A model generated the notes under the pieces. That model searched no databases. It was not told the origin of the DNA and was given only the letters and a program-made list of their open reading frames with translations. Of a DNA stretch of 64,000 nucleotides, positions 51,860-61,141 are shown piece after piece (position 1 is the first letter of the stretch; every line of letters begins with the position of its first letter). The DNA comes from JAJDIA01 sp031555145 (GTDB taxonomy: Bacteria > Bacteroidota > Bacteroidia > Bacteroidales > Tannerellaceae), in the NCBI GenBank assembly GCA_031555145.1, contig JAVBUR010000067.1, positions 43,437 to 107,436 of the forward strand. Direction: 5' to 3'. The translations under genes were made by a program, and so were the position numbers.

Positions 51860-52636
51860 ATGGAACTGATCGACATAGTAAAACCGGAAAACCTGGTATA
51901 CGACAAGCCACGGTTGATGAACGATACTCCAATGCACTACTGCCCGGGGTGCAGCCACGGTGTAATCCACAAACTGATCGCCGAAGTGGTGGAAGAAATG
52001 GGCATGGAAGGGAAAACAATCGGTGTATCCCCCGTGGGCTGTGCCGTTTTCGCCTACAACTATATTGATATCGACTGGATCGAAGCGGCCCATGGCCGTG
52101 CACCCGCTGTCGCTACGGCTGCCAAGCGATTGAACCCCGACCGGATGGTCTTCACCTATCAGGGTGACGGTGACCTGGCAGCTATCGGTACGGCAGAAAC
52201 CATCCATGCAGCCAACCGCGGAGAGAACATTGTGATCGTATTCGTGAACAATGCCATCTATGGTATGACCGGTGGGCAAATGGCGCCTACCACACTGGAA
52301 GGCATGCCCACCTCCACCACTCCCTACGGACGCAGCGTTGCGTTGAACGGGCACCCGCTGAAGATCGGCGAACTGTTGGCCAAACTCGAAGGCACCTGCC
52401 TGGTGACCCGCCAGAGTGTACACACAGCTGCAGCCGTTCGCAAAGCGAAGAAAACCCTCCGCAAAGCATTCGAAAACTCCATGGCCGGCAAAGGTACATC
52501 GGTGGTTGAATTCGTCTCCACCTGTTCATCCGGCTGGAAAACCACACCGGATAAAGCCAACAAATGGATGGAAGAAAATATGTTCCCCTTCTACCCGCTG
52601 GGTGATTTGAAAAATAAAGAAACAGAAACAGTATGA
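51860..52636 (+). CDS. vorA: 2-oxoacid:ferredoxin oxidoreductase TPP-binding beta subunit
   Basis: 258 residues. The family's CPGCSHG near residue 30, GVSPVGCAVFAYNYI, the TPP/Mg-binding motif FTYQGDGDLAAIG (about 93-105) with VFVNNAIYGMTGGQM, and QMAPTTLEGMPTSTTPYG are present. With the alpha subunit it decarboxylates 2-oxoacids to acyl-CoA and reduces ferredoxin. The stop overlaps the gamma subunit ATG (ATGA). Confidence 0.93.
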   Translation: MELIDIVKPENLVYDKPRLMNDTPMHYCPGCSHGVIHKLIAEVVEEMGMEGKTIGVSPVGCAVFAYNYIDIDWIEAAHGRAPAVATAAKRLNPDRMVFTYQGDGDLAAIGTAETIHAANRGENIVIVFVNNAIYGMTGGQMAPTTLEGMPTSTTPYGRSVALNGHPLKIGELLAKLEGTCLVTRQSVHTAAAVRKAKKTLRKAFENSMAGKGTSVVEFVSTCSSGWKTTPDKANKWMEENMFPFYPLGDLKNKETETV

Positions 52637-53175
52637 AACAGGAGATCATTATAGCCGGCTTCGGCGGCCAGGGAGTGTTGTCGATGGGTAAGATCCTGGC
52701 ATATTCGGGATTGATGGAAGGGAAAGAAGTAAGTTGGATGCCGTCGTACGGTCCGGAACAACGCGGCGGTACCGCCAACGTAACCGTGATCCTGAGCGAC
52801 AACCCGATCAGTTCGCCCATCCTGAATGAATACGATATTGCGATCGTGCTGAACCAGCCTTCCATGGACAAGTTCCAGGAAAAGGTAAAGAAAGGCGGGA
52901 TCCTGATCTACGACGGTTATGGTATCCATAAGCCGGTAGAACGTACCGATATCCGCGTCTATCGCGTAGATGCCATGGATGCCGCTACGGAAATGAAAAA
53001 CGAGAAAGCCTTTAATATGCTTATCCTCGGAGGCTTGCTGCAAGTAGCTCCCATGGTGAAACTCGAAAATGTATTATTGGGATTAAAGAAGTCGTTGCCC
53101 GAACGGCACCACAAACTAATCCCCATGAACGAAGAGGCTATCCGCAAGGGAATGGAGATCATACAGCCGCTATAA
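52633..53175 (+). CDS. vorC: 2-oxoacid:ferredoxin oxidoreductase gamma subunit
   Basis: 180 residues starting MKQEIIIAGFGGQGVLSMGK, then SWMPSYGPEQRGGTANVTVI, the usual gamma-subunit pattern. It probably contributes to CoA binding. It is the last gene of the operon, before a strong terminator. Confidence 0.93.
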   Translation: MKQEIIIAGFGGQGVLSMGKILAYSGLMEGKEVSWMPSYGPEQRGGTANVTVILSDNPISSPILNEYDIAIVLNQPSMDKFQEKVKKGGILIYDGYGIHKPVERTDIRVYRVDAMDAATEMKNEKAFNMLILGGLLQVAPMVKLENVLLGLKKSLPERHHKLIPMNEEAIRKGMEIIQPL

Positions 53176-53191
53176 AGTGCTAAAAACGATA

Positions 53192-53235
53192 AAGAAAAGG
53201 GCGTTTCTTTCGCAGAAACGCCCTTTTCTTATATC
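53192..53235 (+). terminator. Vor operon terminator
   Basis: A 17-bp perfect stem (53192-53208 with 53214-53230), 5-nt loop, A/T-rich base. The downstream promoter box follows immediately. Confidence 0.9.
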
Positions 53236-53239
53236 TTTG
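53232..53239 (+). promoter_or_regulatory. Porin gene promoter -7 box
   Basis: TATCTTTG ends only six bases before the ATG chosen for the porin, implying a very short leader or leaderless mRNA. Confidence 0.65.
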
Positions 53240-53245
53240 CATCCC

Positions 53246-55357
53246 ATGAAGCATTGCTTATACATATTTGTGCTGCTTATCGGATCAGTGACTGTAACGA
53301 TGGCTCAGGATAGACCCGGCGGACGATCAGGGGGTCAAGGTTCTTTTTCCTTATCCAATCTTACAGCTGTCCAAAAAGACAGTATCCTGCGTGCAGATAC
53401 GGCAGGTATGGCTGCCCGCCATCTTAAGATATCTCACTTAACGCCCCATCTGGGTGATCCGTATGCTGCTCCGATTGATTCCAGCCGGTTGAACTTTGCC
53501 AACAGCACGTTGGTAGAAGGGCGTTCGCTCAGCGTGGGTTACCTTGCCAATCAGGGTTCAGCCACACAGACGCGTATGTTCAGTGAACGGAAAGAAGCCC
53601 GCGACTTCATGTTTGTCGATGCGTTTGATTATTGGATCACGACACCGACCAATGCCAACTTTTATGATGTCAAGATTCCGTATACGAATGTTTTGTATAC
53701 CACGGACTTTGCCAGCCAGAATAAAACCGATCGCCTGAAAGGCGTACTGACCACCAACTTCGGGAAGAAGGTAAACATTGGCGCCGAAATGGATTATATC
53801 TACTCACGCGGCTTTTATAACTCAAACGGGAACAAGCTATATACCTATCGCATCTTCGGCAATTATATTTCCGACCGGTATGAGTTGCGGGCATATGTCA
53901 GTAACTACAACTTCCTCTATCACGAGAATGGCGGACTGACCAACGACCGCTATATCACGCATCCGGACGACATCACTTTTACCTCCGGTAAACGACCGGC
54001 CGATACCCGTTCATATCCGGTACGTTATACCGACTACTTCAACCGCGTACGCGGTAAAACCTATTTCCTCACCCAACGTTACAACCTGGGCTTCCACCGT
54101 ACCCTGGAAGAAGAAGACGAGGAAGGGAATGAAAAGAAAGTATTTGTACCCGTATCCAGCATCATCCATACACTGGATTATGAAGACAACCGCCGGCATG
54201 CCTTTGCATCCCAGGCGAATACAGTCAACATTGATACTTGTTATACCTACCGCTATCGTCCGGATAGCATTCCATTGGACGACCGGTCGGAATACTGGAA
54301 ACTATCCAATACCATCGCACTGTCCATGCGCGAAGGATTCCAGGATTGGGCGAAATTCGGACTGGCGGCTTTCGTTCGTTTCGAGAAACGTCAATTCTCG
54401 TTCCCCGTTTATTATGATTCCATATATGTCGACAACCGGCAAGTACCCAAACCGACGGAAGACAACCCCATGCCCTACCAGCCCGACTATCAGAAAATGC
54501 AACGACAGGATGAGTTCACCACTTATTTAGGGGGTAGTATTTCCAAGCGGCAGGGCAGCATACTGACGTATAACGCACAGGGAGAGTTGGCTGTAGTAGG
54601 TGATGATATCGGCGAGTTCCGCCTTTCCGGCGACTTACAGACACGGTTTAAGTTGTTTAAGAAAGATGCCACCATCCAAGCAGAAGGCTACATATACAAT
54701 GTAACCCCTTCGTTCTACATGCGGCACAACAGTTCCCGCTATTATCAATGGGACAACGATAAGTTTAAGAAAGAACGCCGCGTCTATGCCGGTGGTACCA
54801 TCGACCTGGCATCCACACGTACACGTATCACAGCCGGCGTCAATAATATCCAGAATTATGTCTATTTCAATCCGTCTGGTGTGCCGCAACAGGATGGCGA
54901 CAATATCCAGGTGATCACCGTCCGTCTCAAACAGGATTTCCGTATCCGGGCGTTCGGATGGGAAAATGAGGTAGCGTATCAGTTGAGCGGCAAGAAGAGT
55001 GTACTTCCCCTGCCCGAGATCACAGCCTATAGTAATGTCTATTTCGACTTTAAACTGGCAAAGGTACTCAGTCTCCAACTCGGTGCCGATGTGCATTATT
55101 TCACGGAATATTATGCGCCTTACTACGAGCCGGGCACCTTGCAATTCCAGGTACAGGATCAGAGCAAGGGCGTAAAGGTGGGTAATTTCCCACTGATCAA
55201 CGCCTATGCGAACCTTCACCTGAAACAAGCCCGTTTCTTTGTGACGGCTTATAACCTTGGATCCAAGTTCGTTTCGCCGAACTACTTCTCCCTGCTTCAC
55301 TACCCGCTTGACCCAATGGTGATCAAAGCCGGTATTGCTGTGACGTTCAACAATTAA
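53246..55357 (+). CDS. Putative outer-membrane porin, Bacteroidetes type
   Basis: 703 residues from the ATG at 53246, with a signal peptide (YIFVLLIGSVTVTMAQ). The rest is an alternating beta-strand pattern rich in Tyr, Asn, Asp and Arg, with many aromatic girdle residues, and ends in FNN after VIKAGIAVTF. This matches the putative porin family of Bacteroidetes. A longer start at 53177 would precede the terminator and promoter of this gene and is rejected. Substrate is unknown. Confidence 0.85.
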   Translation: MKHCLYIFVLLIGSVTVTMAQDRPGGRSGGQGSFSLSNLTAVQKDSILRADTAGMAARHLKISHLTPHLGDPYAAPIDSSRLNFANSTLVEGRSLSVGYLANQGSATQTRMFSERKEARDFMFVDAFDYWITTPTNANFYDVKIPYTNVLYTTDFASQNKTDRLKGVLTTNFGKKVNIGAEMDYIYSRGFYNSNGNKLYTYRIFGNYISDRYELRAYVSNYNFLYHENGGLTNDRYITHPDDITFTSGKRPADTRSYPVRYTDYFNRVRGKTYFLTQRYNLGFHRTLEEEDEEGNEKKVFVPVSSIIHTLDYEDNRRHAFASQANTVNIDTCYTYRYRPDSIPLDDRSEYWKLSNTIALSMREGFQDWAKFGLAAFVRFEKRQFSFPVYYDSIYVDNRQVPKPTEDNPMPYQPDYQKMQRQDEFTTYLGGSISKRQGSILTYNAQGELAVVGDDIGEFRLSGDLQTRFKLFKKDATIQAEGYIYNVTPSFYMRHNSSRYYQWDNDKFKKERRVYAGGTIDLASTRTRITAGVNNIQNYVYFNPSGVPQQDGDNIQVITVRLKQDFRIRAFGWENEVAYQLSGKKSVLPLPEITAYSNVYFDFKLAKVLSLQLGADVHYFTEYYAPYYEPGTLQFQVQDQSKGVKVGNFPLINAYANLHLKQARFFVTAYNLGSKFVSPNYFSLLHYPLDPMVIKAGIAVTFNN

Positions 55358-55379
55358 CCGTTTCTAATGCCTCCCATCC

Positions 55380-56189
55380 ATGAGATCCAAAAAGCTTCTC
55401 GTGCTTTATTGCTTCCTGTTGGTCGTAGCGCTGACTACCATGGGAATGTTATGGAGTATGCGGAAATCGGCCGTAAGGGATTATCCCCAGATTGCCGGCG
55501 AAGGAGTATTGCGACTGGTCACCGATTATAATCCGTCCGGTTACTATATCACCGGTGATACCATCGCCGGTTTTCAGTACGAACTGGCACAGGCCATTGC
55601 CGAACTATCCGGTCTGGACGTGCAGATTGGTTTGGAGATGAGTTTACAAAAAAGCTTCGAATCGCTGACCGGTCGGGCCTGCGATGTGATTGCCCGCAAT
55701 ATTCCCGTCACCAGCCAGGCCAAGGAAAGCTATCTGTTTACAGAACCTATCATACTGAACAAACAGGTATTGGTGCAACGCACTGCCAAGTCCAATGAAG
55801 GTGTTCAACCCATCCGCAACCAACTCGACCTGGCGGACAGAACGCTTTATATCCCTAAAGATTCTCCTGCCCTGCTCCGCTTGCAAAACCTGGCGAAAGA
55901 GATCGGCGACACCATTCATGTAAAAGAAGATTCCCTGTATGCCGCCGAGCAACTCATCATCATGGTAGCCAAAGGCGACATCGACTATGCCGTGTGCGAC
56001 CAATTAGTCGCCGTCGGCTTGCAAAAGCAATACCCGGAGATCGATATCGCAACCGATATCAGCTTTACCCAATTGGAGTCGTGGGCTGTACGAAAAGACG
56101 CCCCCATCCTGCTCGACAGCCTCAATGGCTGGTTCCGGCAGATACGGGAGAATGGTTTGTTTGACCGCATCTACAAAAAATATTATTAA
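55380..56189 (+). CDS. Periplasmic solute-binding protein family 3 (MltF-like N-terminal domain)
   Basis: 269 residues with an N-terminal membrane anchor or signal (LLVLYCFLLVVALTTMGML). It contains a SBP_bac_3 fold: GEGVLRLVTDYNPSGYY, IAGFQYELAQAIAELSGLDV, RACDVIARNIPVT and the C-terminal WAVRKDAPILLDSLNGWFRQ. It resembles the amino-acid-binding half of lytic transglycosylase MltF but lacks the lytic domain. It follows the porin gene by 22 bp, so co-transcription is likely; ligand unknown. Confidence 0.85.
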   Translation: MRSKKLLVLYCFLLVVALTTMGMLWSMRKSAVRDYPQIAGEGVLRLVTDYNPSGYYITGDTIAGFQYELAQAIAELSGLDVQIGLEMSLQKSFESLTGRACDVIARNIPVTSQAKESYLFTEPIILNKQVLVQRTAKSNEGVQPIRNQLDLADRTLYIPKDSPALLRLQNLAKEIGDTIHVKEDSLYAAEQLIIMVAKGDIDYAVCDQLVAVGLQKQYPEIDIATDISFTQLESWAVRKDAPILLDSLNGWFRQIRENGLFDRIYKKYY

Positions 56190-56207
56190 ATAAATCGCAT
56201 ATTCGCT

Positions 56208-56236
56208 TGCTTTTTATCAGACAATACCTATATTTG
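56208..56236 (+). promoter_or_regulatory. trp operon promoter
   Basis: TTG at 56208-56210 and TATATTTG at 56229-56236, 18-bp spacing, 23 bp before the leader peptide ATG. Confidence 0.75.
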
Positions 56237-56259
56237 CCAACAGAATAACACAAGAAGTT

Positions 56260-56319
56260 ATGAGAACAATGTTGGTAAATGCATATTGGTGGCGTTCCCT
56301 ACAACTCACAAGGTCGTAA
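56260..56319 (+). CDS. trpL: Tryptophan operon leader peptide
   Basis: A 19-residue ORF, MRTMLVNAYWWRSLQLTRS, with two adjacent Trp codons (56287-56292). A stem formed by CGTTCC (56293-56298) and GGAACG (56320-56325) begins directly after the Trp codons, so a ribosome stalled there would prevent it. A terminator (56368-56407) follows before trpB. This is the organisation of a transcription attenuator like that of enteric trp operons; the peptide itself probably has no role. Confidence 0.88.
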   Translation: MRTMLVNAYWWRSLQLTRS

Positions 56320-56367
56320 GGAACGAAAGCTATATGTATATATCATAACACGATAATAGAAGATATA

Positions 56368-56407
56368 AGAGGCTTGTCGCACTTGCGGCAGGCCTCTTTT
56401 CTTTTGT
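56368..56407 (+). terminator. trp operon attenuator terminator
   Basis: A 13-bp stem (56368-56380 with 56385-56397, two G-U pairs), 4-nt loop, then TTTTCTTTTG. Confidence 0.88.
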
Positions 56408-56439
56408 CCTCATTCGAAATCAATAAACAACCGAATAAT

Positions 56440-57654
56440 ATGCAAACAATGAACAAGTATCAGGTAAACGAACAAGGGTATTACGGCGAGTTTGGTGGCG
56501 CCTATATCCCGGAGATCCTGCACCAGTGTGTGGAGGATCTGCAACAAAATTATAAAAGGGTATTGGAGAGCGAAGCCTTCCAATCCGAGTATCGCAGTTT
56601 ACTCCGCGATTATGTTGGCCGTCCTTCCCCGCTTTATTATGCCCGCCGGCTGAGTAAAAAATACGATTGCCGTATCTACCTGAAACGGGAAGACCTGAAC
56701 CATACCGGCTCTCACAAAATCAACAATACCATCGGTCAGATCCTGCTCGCCCGACAGATGGGTAAACAACGCATCATCGCAGAAACAGGCGCCGGCCAAC
56801 ACGGCGTAGCCACGGCAACCGTCTGCGCACTGATGGACATGGAATGCATCGTCTATATGGGTAAGACCGATGTGGAACGTCAGCATGTGAACGTGCAGAA
56901 GATGCAAATGCTAGGCGCCACCGTTGTTCCCGTCACCTCCGGTAATATGACGTTGAAAGATGCCACCAACGAGGCCATTCGCGACTGGTGTTGTCATCCG
57001 TCGGATACGTACTATATCATCGGTTCCACGGTAGGCCCGCATCCGTATCCCGACCTGGTAGGCCGCCTGCAATCCATTATCAGCGAAGAGATACGGGAGC
57101 AGTTGATGGAAAAAGAAAACCGCGAATGTCCCGACTACCTGATCGCCTGTGTAGGTGGTGGAAGCAACGCCGCCGGTACCATCTATCACTACTTGGATGA
57201 AGAGAAGGTAAAGATCGTCCTGGCTGAAGCTGGTGGACAGGGAATCGACACCGGCATGAGCGCCGCCACCATTCAGTTAGGCAAAAAGGGAATCATCCAT
57301 GGCGCCCGTACCCTTGTGATGCAAGACGAAGACGGACAGATCGAAGAACCCTACTCCATCTCCGCCGGCCTCGACTACCCCGGTATCGGTCCGATTCACG
57401 CCAATCTGTCGCAAACCGAACGCGCTACCATCCTGGCTGTTAACGATGACGAAGCACTTGACGCCGCCTTCGAACTTACCCGCCTCGAAGGCATCATCCC
57501 CGCCCTCGAAAGTGCACACGCACTGGGCGCACTGAAGAAGCTCCGCTTTCAACCCAACGAGGTGGTTGTCTTGACCGTATCAGGCCGTGGCGACAAAGAC
57601 CTCGATACCTATATTAACGCTATGCAAGCGAATCAATCTACAGCTAACCAATAA
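56440..57654 (+). CDS. trpB: Tryptophan synthase beta chain
   Basis: 404 residues. Family landmarks: GYYGEFGGAYIPEIL, LNHTGSHKINN with the PLP Lys, AETGAGQHGVATAT, ACVGGGSNAAGT (phosphate loop) and LTVSGRGDKD. I begin at the ATG at 56440; the longer frame from 56374 starts inside the attenuator. Condenses indole with serine. It heads the operon, ahead of trpE, and its partner alpha chain is the C-terminal half of the last gene. Confidence 0.96.
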   Translation: MQTMNKYQVNEQGYYGEFGGAYIPEILHQCVEDLQQNYKRVLESEAFQSEYRSLLRDYVGRPSPLYYARRLSKKYDCRIYLKREDLNHTGSHKINNTIGQILLARQMGKQRIIAETGAGQHGVATATVCALMDMECIVYMGKTDVERQHVNVQKMQMLGATVVPVTSGNMTLKDATNEAIRDWCCHPSDTYYIIGSTVGPHPYPDLVGRLQSIISEEIREQLMEKENRECPDYLIACVGGGSNAAGTIYHYLDEEKVKIVLAEAGGQGIDTGMSAATIQLGKKGIIHGARTLVMQDEDGQIEEPYSISAGLDYPGIGPIHANLSQTERATILAVNDDEALDAAFELTRLEGIIPALESAHALGALKKLRFQPNEVVVLTVSGRGDKDLDTYINAMQANQSTANQ

Positions 57655-57678
57655 GAAGTGATCAAAATAAGTAATCAA

Positions 57679-59085
57679 ATGAAACAGTATACCTATACCA
57701 CCCTCAGTAAACAGGTGATGGGCGACCTGCACACCCCGGTCAGCATCTACCTGAAGGTACGCGACCTGTATCCCGAATCGGCGCTGCTCGAAAGTTCAGA
57801 CTTCCACGGGAACGAGAACAGCCTCTCCTATATCGCTCTCTGCCCGCTGGCACATATCGGTATCAACAACGGCGCTTGCACCGCTGTCTTCCCGGATGGG
57901 ACCCCCGAAGTGACGCCACTAACCGATAGCTTCGGGGTATCCGAAGCTCTGAACCGTTTCCTGCAACACTTCACCATTACGGGAACCGACCGGAAGATGT
58001 GCGGCCTCTTCGGCTACACAGCCTTCGATGCCGTCCGTTACTTCGAACCCATCCCCGTGATAGAAGCACATCATGAAGAGAATGATGCCCCCGATATGTA
58101 TTATGTCCTCTACAAATACATTCTCTTGTTTAATCACTTCAGCAATGAACTGACGCTCGTTGAACTACTTAGCCCCGGTGAAGAAGGCCATTTGCAAGAG
58201 ATCGAAACCCTACTCAATAACAAGAACTTCGCCTCCTATAACTTCCAGGCAGTCGGTCCGGAAACCTCTCCCATCACAGGCGACGAATACAAGGCCATGG
58301 TACGCCAGGGCATCCGTCACTGCCTGCGGGGCGACGTCTTTCAGATTGTCCTCAGCCGCCGCTTCGAACAAGCGTTCAAAGGCGACGATTTCAAAGTCTA
58401 TCGTGCTTTGCGAAGCATCAACCCCTCGCCCTACCTGTTCTATTTCGACTTCGGAGGCTTTCGCATCTTCGGGTCTTCGCCGGAGACACACTGCAAGGTG
58501 ACCGGCCGGCACGCCAGCATCGACCCGATTGCCGGGACAGCCTTCCGCACCGGTAACACCACACTCGACAAGCAACGCACCGAAACCCTGCTGGCCGACC
58601 CGAAAGAGAATGCCGAACATGTCATGCTGGTCGATCTGGCACGCAACGACCTCAGCCGCAATGCCCACCACGTACAGGTAGATTTTTATAAAGAAGTGCA
58701 GTACTACAGCCATGTGATCCACCTCGTTTCCCGTGTCAGTGGTGAAATCAATGCGGACAGCAACCCGATACAGACCTACATCGATACCTTCCCTGCCGGT
58801 ACTCTCAGCGGAGCGCCGAAAGTACGCGCCATGCAACTCATCACCGAGATAGAGTCACACAACCGGGGCGCCTACGGCGGATGCATCGGCTTTATCGGCC
58901 TGGACGGCGACCTCAACCAGGCCATTACCATCCGCTCCTTTGTGAGCCGTGGTAATGTGCTTTACTATCAGGCCGGCGCCGGTATCGTCTCCCAAAGCAA
59001 CGACGAACGCGAACTACAGGAAGTCAATAACAAGCTGGGCGCCCTGAAAAAGGCGATCGACCTGGCAGAGAGATTAGTAAACTAA
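57679..59085 (+). CDS. trpE: Anthranilate synthase component I
   Basis: 468 residues from the ATG at 57679; a GTG at 57658 adds seven residues. Chorismate-binding landmarks: FQIVLSRRFEQ, SPYLFYFDF, SSPETHCKV, IAGTAFRTGN, DLARNDLSRNA, GTLSGAPKVRAM and YQAGAGIVSQS. Works with TrpG to convert chorismate to anthranilate. The downstream gap to trpG is occupied by a nested palindromic element. Confidence 0.96.
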   Translation: MKQYTYTTLSKQVMGDLHTPVSIYLKVRDLYPESALLESSDFHGNENSLSYIALCPLAHIGINNGACTAVFPDGTPEVTPLTDSFGVSEALNRFLQHFTITGTDRKMCGLFGYTAFDAVRYFEPIPVIEAHHEENDAPDMYYVLYKYILLFNHFSNELTLVELLSPGEEGHLQEIETLLNNKNFASYNFQAVGPETSPITGDEYKAMVRQGIRHCLRGDVFQIVLSRRFEQAFKGDDFKVYRALRSINPSPYLFYFDFGGFRIFGSSPETHCKVTGRHASIDPIAGTAFRTGNTTLDKQRTETLLADPKENAEHVMLVDLARNDLSRNAHHVQVDFYKEVQYYSHVIHLVSRVSGEINADSNPIQTYIDTFPAGTLSGAPKVRAMQLITEIESHNRGAYGGCIGFIGLDGDLNQAITIRSFVSRGNVLYYQAGAGIVSQSNDERELQEVNNKLGALKKAIDLAERLVN

Positions 59086-59108
59086 TATGGTAAGTAAGGC
59101 TAGCTATA

Positions 59109-59483
59109 TAAGTGTAACTCGGCTCCCCGCCTTGAAAGCTACTCTCTATACACATCTTTTGATGAGTGTATGGGGACAACTTGAAGTCGCGATAGTGAAA
59201 ATGCCCCGTCAGGGGTATCGTGTTCGTAGCCAGGGGTGTAAGCCCCTGGGATATGCGGATGTCATATATAAACCGCGCCACGTCAGTGGTGCCGTATATA
59301 ATAGACCGGTACCGCTGACGCGGCACAAAAACACCAACTAATCGCCTGTCCAGGGGCTTACACCCCTGGCTACGAACACGATACCCCTGACGGGGCATTC
59401 AGCGCACAAAGGGACTCGAAAAAATGTGTATAAAGAGTAGCGTGAAAGGCAGGGAGCCGAGTTTCCCTACATCGTTACACTTA
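59109..59483. repeat. Nested inverted-repeat element between trpE and trpG
   Basis: A 375-bp imperfect palindrome. The outer arms start with TAAGTGTAAC (59109-59118) and end with its complement (59474-59483). The inner arms are a perfect 50-bp inverted repeat (59200-59249 with 59350-59399). Each inner arm contains the smaller palindrome CCAGGGGTGTAAGCCCCTGG. A further imperfect dyad lies in the 100-bp core (about 59272-59291 with 59309-59327). No coding potential is convincing. It resembles REP/MITE-like repeats and must be transcribed in the trp mRNA, where it would form a long hairpin. Confidence 0.92.
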
Positions 59484-59535
59484 CCGAGTTACTCTTATAT
59501 ACTTATCTTGATAACATTTTAAAACTTATTACACA

Positions 59536-60108
59536 ATGAATATCCTTTTATTAGACAACTACGATTCCTTCACCTACAACCTCCTCCACATCCTTAAGGA
59601 GTTGGGTGCACAGGTAGAAGTACACCGTAACGACCGGATCGCCCTGTCCGAAGTGGCCCGTTTCAATAAGATCCTCCTTTCCCCCGGCCCGGGTATTCCC
59701 TCGGAAGCCGGTATCCTGCTTCCACTGATCCGGGAGTATGCACCGACGAAAAGCATCCTCGGTGTCTGCCTGGGCGAACAAGCCATCGGTGAAGCCTTCG
59801 GCGCCACGCTCGAAAACCTCACCAACGTACACCATGGCGTATGTTCCGACATCCGTATCACCGACCGGGAAGAGCTCTTGTTCGACGGCCTCTACCCTGG
59901 TTTCCGTGCCGGCCGTTACCACTCGTGGATCGTCTCCCGACAACAGTTCCCCGACTGCCTCGCCATCACCGCCGAAGATACTGACGAACACCAGATCATG
60001 GCACTCCGCCACCGCACCTACGACGTGCGTGGTATCCAATTCCACCCTGAGTCCATCCTTACACCCAAAGGCAAAGCAATTATCGCCAACTGGTTGAACA
60101 TCCATTAA
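59536..60108 (+). CDS. trpG: Anthranilate synthase component II (glutamine amidotransferase)
   Basis: 190 residues. Class I amidotransferase triad: Cys78 in GVCLGEQAIGE (Glu where most enzymes have His at the second position after Gly), His170 and Glu172 in FHPESIL. The N terminus reads ILLLDNYDSFTYNL. Supplies ammonia to TrpE. The 3' end lies in a TTAATCATTAATCATTA stretch before trpD. Confidence 0.95.
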   Translation: MNILLLDNYDSFTYNLLHILKELGAQVEVHRNDRIALSEVARFNKILLSPGPGIPSEAGILLPLIREYAPTKSILGVCLGEQAIGEAFGATLENLTNVHHGVCSDIRITDREELLFDGLYPGFRAGRYHSWIVSRQQFPDCLAITAEDTDEHQIMALRHRTYDVRGIQFHPESILTPKGKAIIANWLNIH

Positions 60109-60140
60109 TCACTAATCATTAATCATTATTATCACAGCAT

Positions 60141-61136
60141 ATGAAACACATCCTATACAAACTATTCGACCATCAATACCTGGGTCGTGATGAAGCCCGT
60201 AACATCCTCCGGTTGATGGCCGAAGGACAATTCAACGACGCCCAGATCGCCAGCCTGATCACCGTCTTCCTGATGCGGAGTATCTCGGTAGAAGAACTAA
60301 CAGGCTTCCGCGAAGCCCTGCTTGAGATGCGGGTGCCGGTCGACCTCTCAGACTATCAGCCTATCGACATCGTCGGCACAGGCGGTGACGGAAAGAACAC
60401 CTTCAACATCAGTACAGCCGCCTGCTTTGTGGTGGCCGGTGCCGGATACAACGTGGTCAAACACGGTAACTACGGCGCCACCTCCGTCAGCGGAGCCAGC
60501 AACGTAATGGAGCAGCACGGGGTACGCTTCACACAGGATATCGGCCAGCTCCGCCGTTCCATGGATGCCTGTCGCATTGCCTATCTGCATGCCCCGCTCT
60601 TCAATCCGGCGCTGAAAGTAGTTGCTCCCGTACGTAAGAGCCTCGGTGTACGCAGTTTCTTCAACATGCTTGGTCCGCTGGTAAATCCGGCGATGCCTAC
60701 GTATCAGTTGTTGGGTGTGTACAGCCTCCCGCTCCTACGCCTTTACAGCTACACGTATCAGGAAAGCGGTACCCGTTTCGCTGTAGTCCACAGCCTCGAT
60801 GGGTATGATGAGATATCGCTCACTGCCGACTTCAAAGTATCCATGCCTGAAAAGGAGAAACTATACACCCCCGAAATGCTCGGCTTCGCCCGTTGCACGG
60901 AAAGCGATCTCGACGGTGGCACTACCCCCGAAACCGCTTCGCGCATCTTCGACTCCGTGCTGCAAAACACAGCTACACCAGCCCAACAAAACTGTGTCAT
61001 TGCCAACGCCGCCTTTGCCATCCAGGTGATTTGCCCGGAGAAGCCACTCGCTGATTGCCTCGCCGAAGCCCGCGAATCATTGATGAGTGGTCGTGCCCTC
61101 ACCACCTTCACCCGCTTCCTCACCATTAATCATTAA
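60141..61136 (+). CDS. trpD: Anthranilate phosphoribosyltransferase
   Basis: 331 residues. The phosphoribosyltransferase signature IVGTGGDGKNTFNISTAA (PRPP/Mg), KHGNYGATSVSGASNVME, and FNMLGPLVNPA are intact. The end of the coding sequence, TTAATCATTAATCATT, runs directly into the trpC ATG with a five-base gap. Transfers the phosphoribosyl group to anthranilate. Confidence 0.95.
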   Translation: MKHILYKLFDHQYLGRDEARNILRLMAEGQFNDAQIASLITVFLMRSISVEELTGFREALLEMRVPVDLSDYQPIDIVGTGGDGKNTFNISTAACFVVAGAGYNVVKHGNYGATSVSGASNVMEQHGVRFTQDIGQLRRSMDACRIAYLHAPLFNPALKVVAPVRKSLGVRSFFNMLGPLVNPAMPTYQLLGVYSLPLLRLYSYTYQESGTRFAVVHSLDGYDEISLTADFKVSMPEKEKLYTPEMLGFARCTESDLDGGTTPETASRIFDSVLQNTATPAQQNCVIANAAFAIQVICPEKPLADCLAEARESLMSGRALTTFTRFLTINH

Positions 61137-61141
61137 TCATT

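Noticed and set aside
59024..59398. ORFs reading RSQGCKPLDRR-like peptides in the trpE/trpG gap
   Set aside because: They arise from the palindromic repeat element read in both directions, not from a gene.
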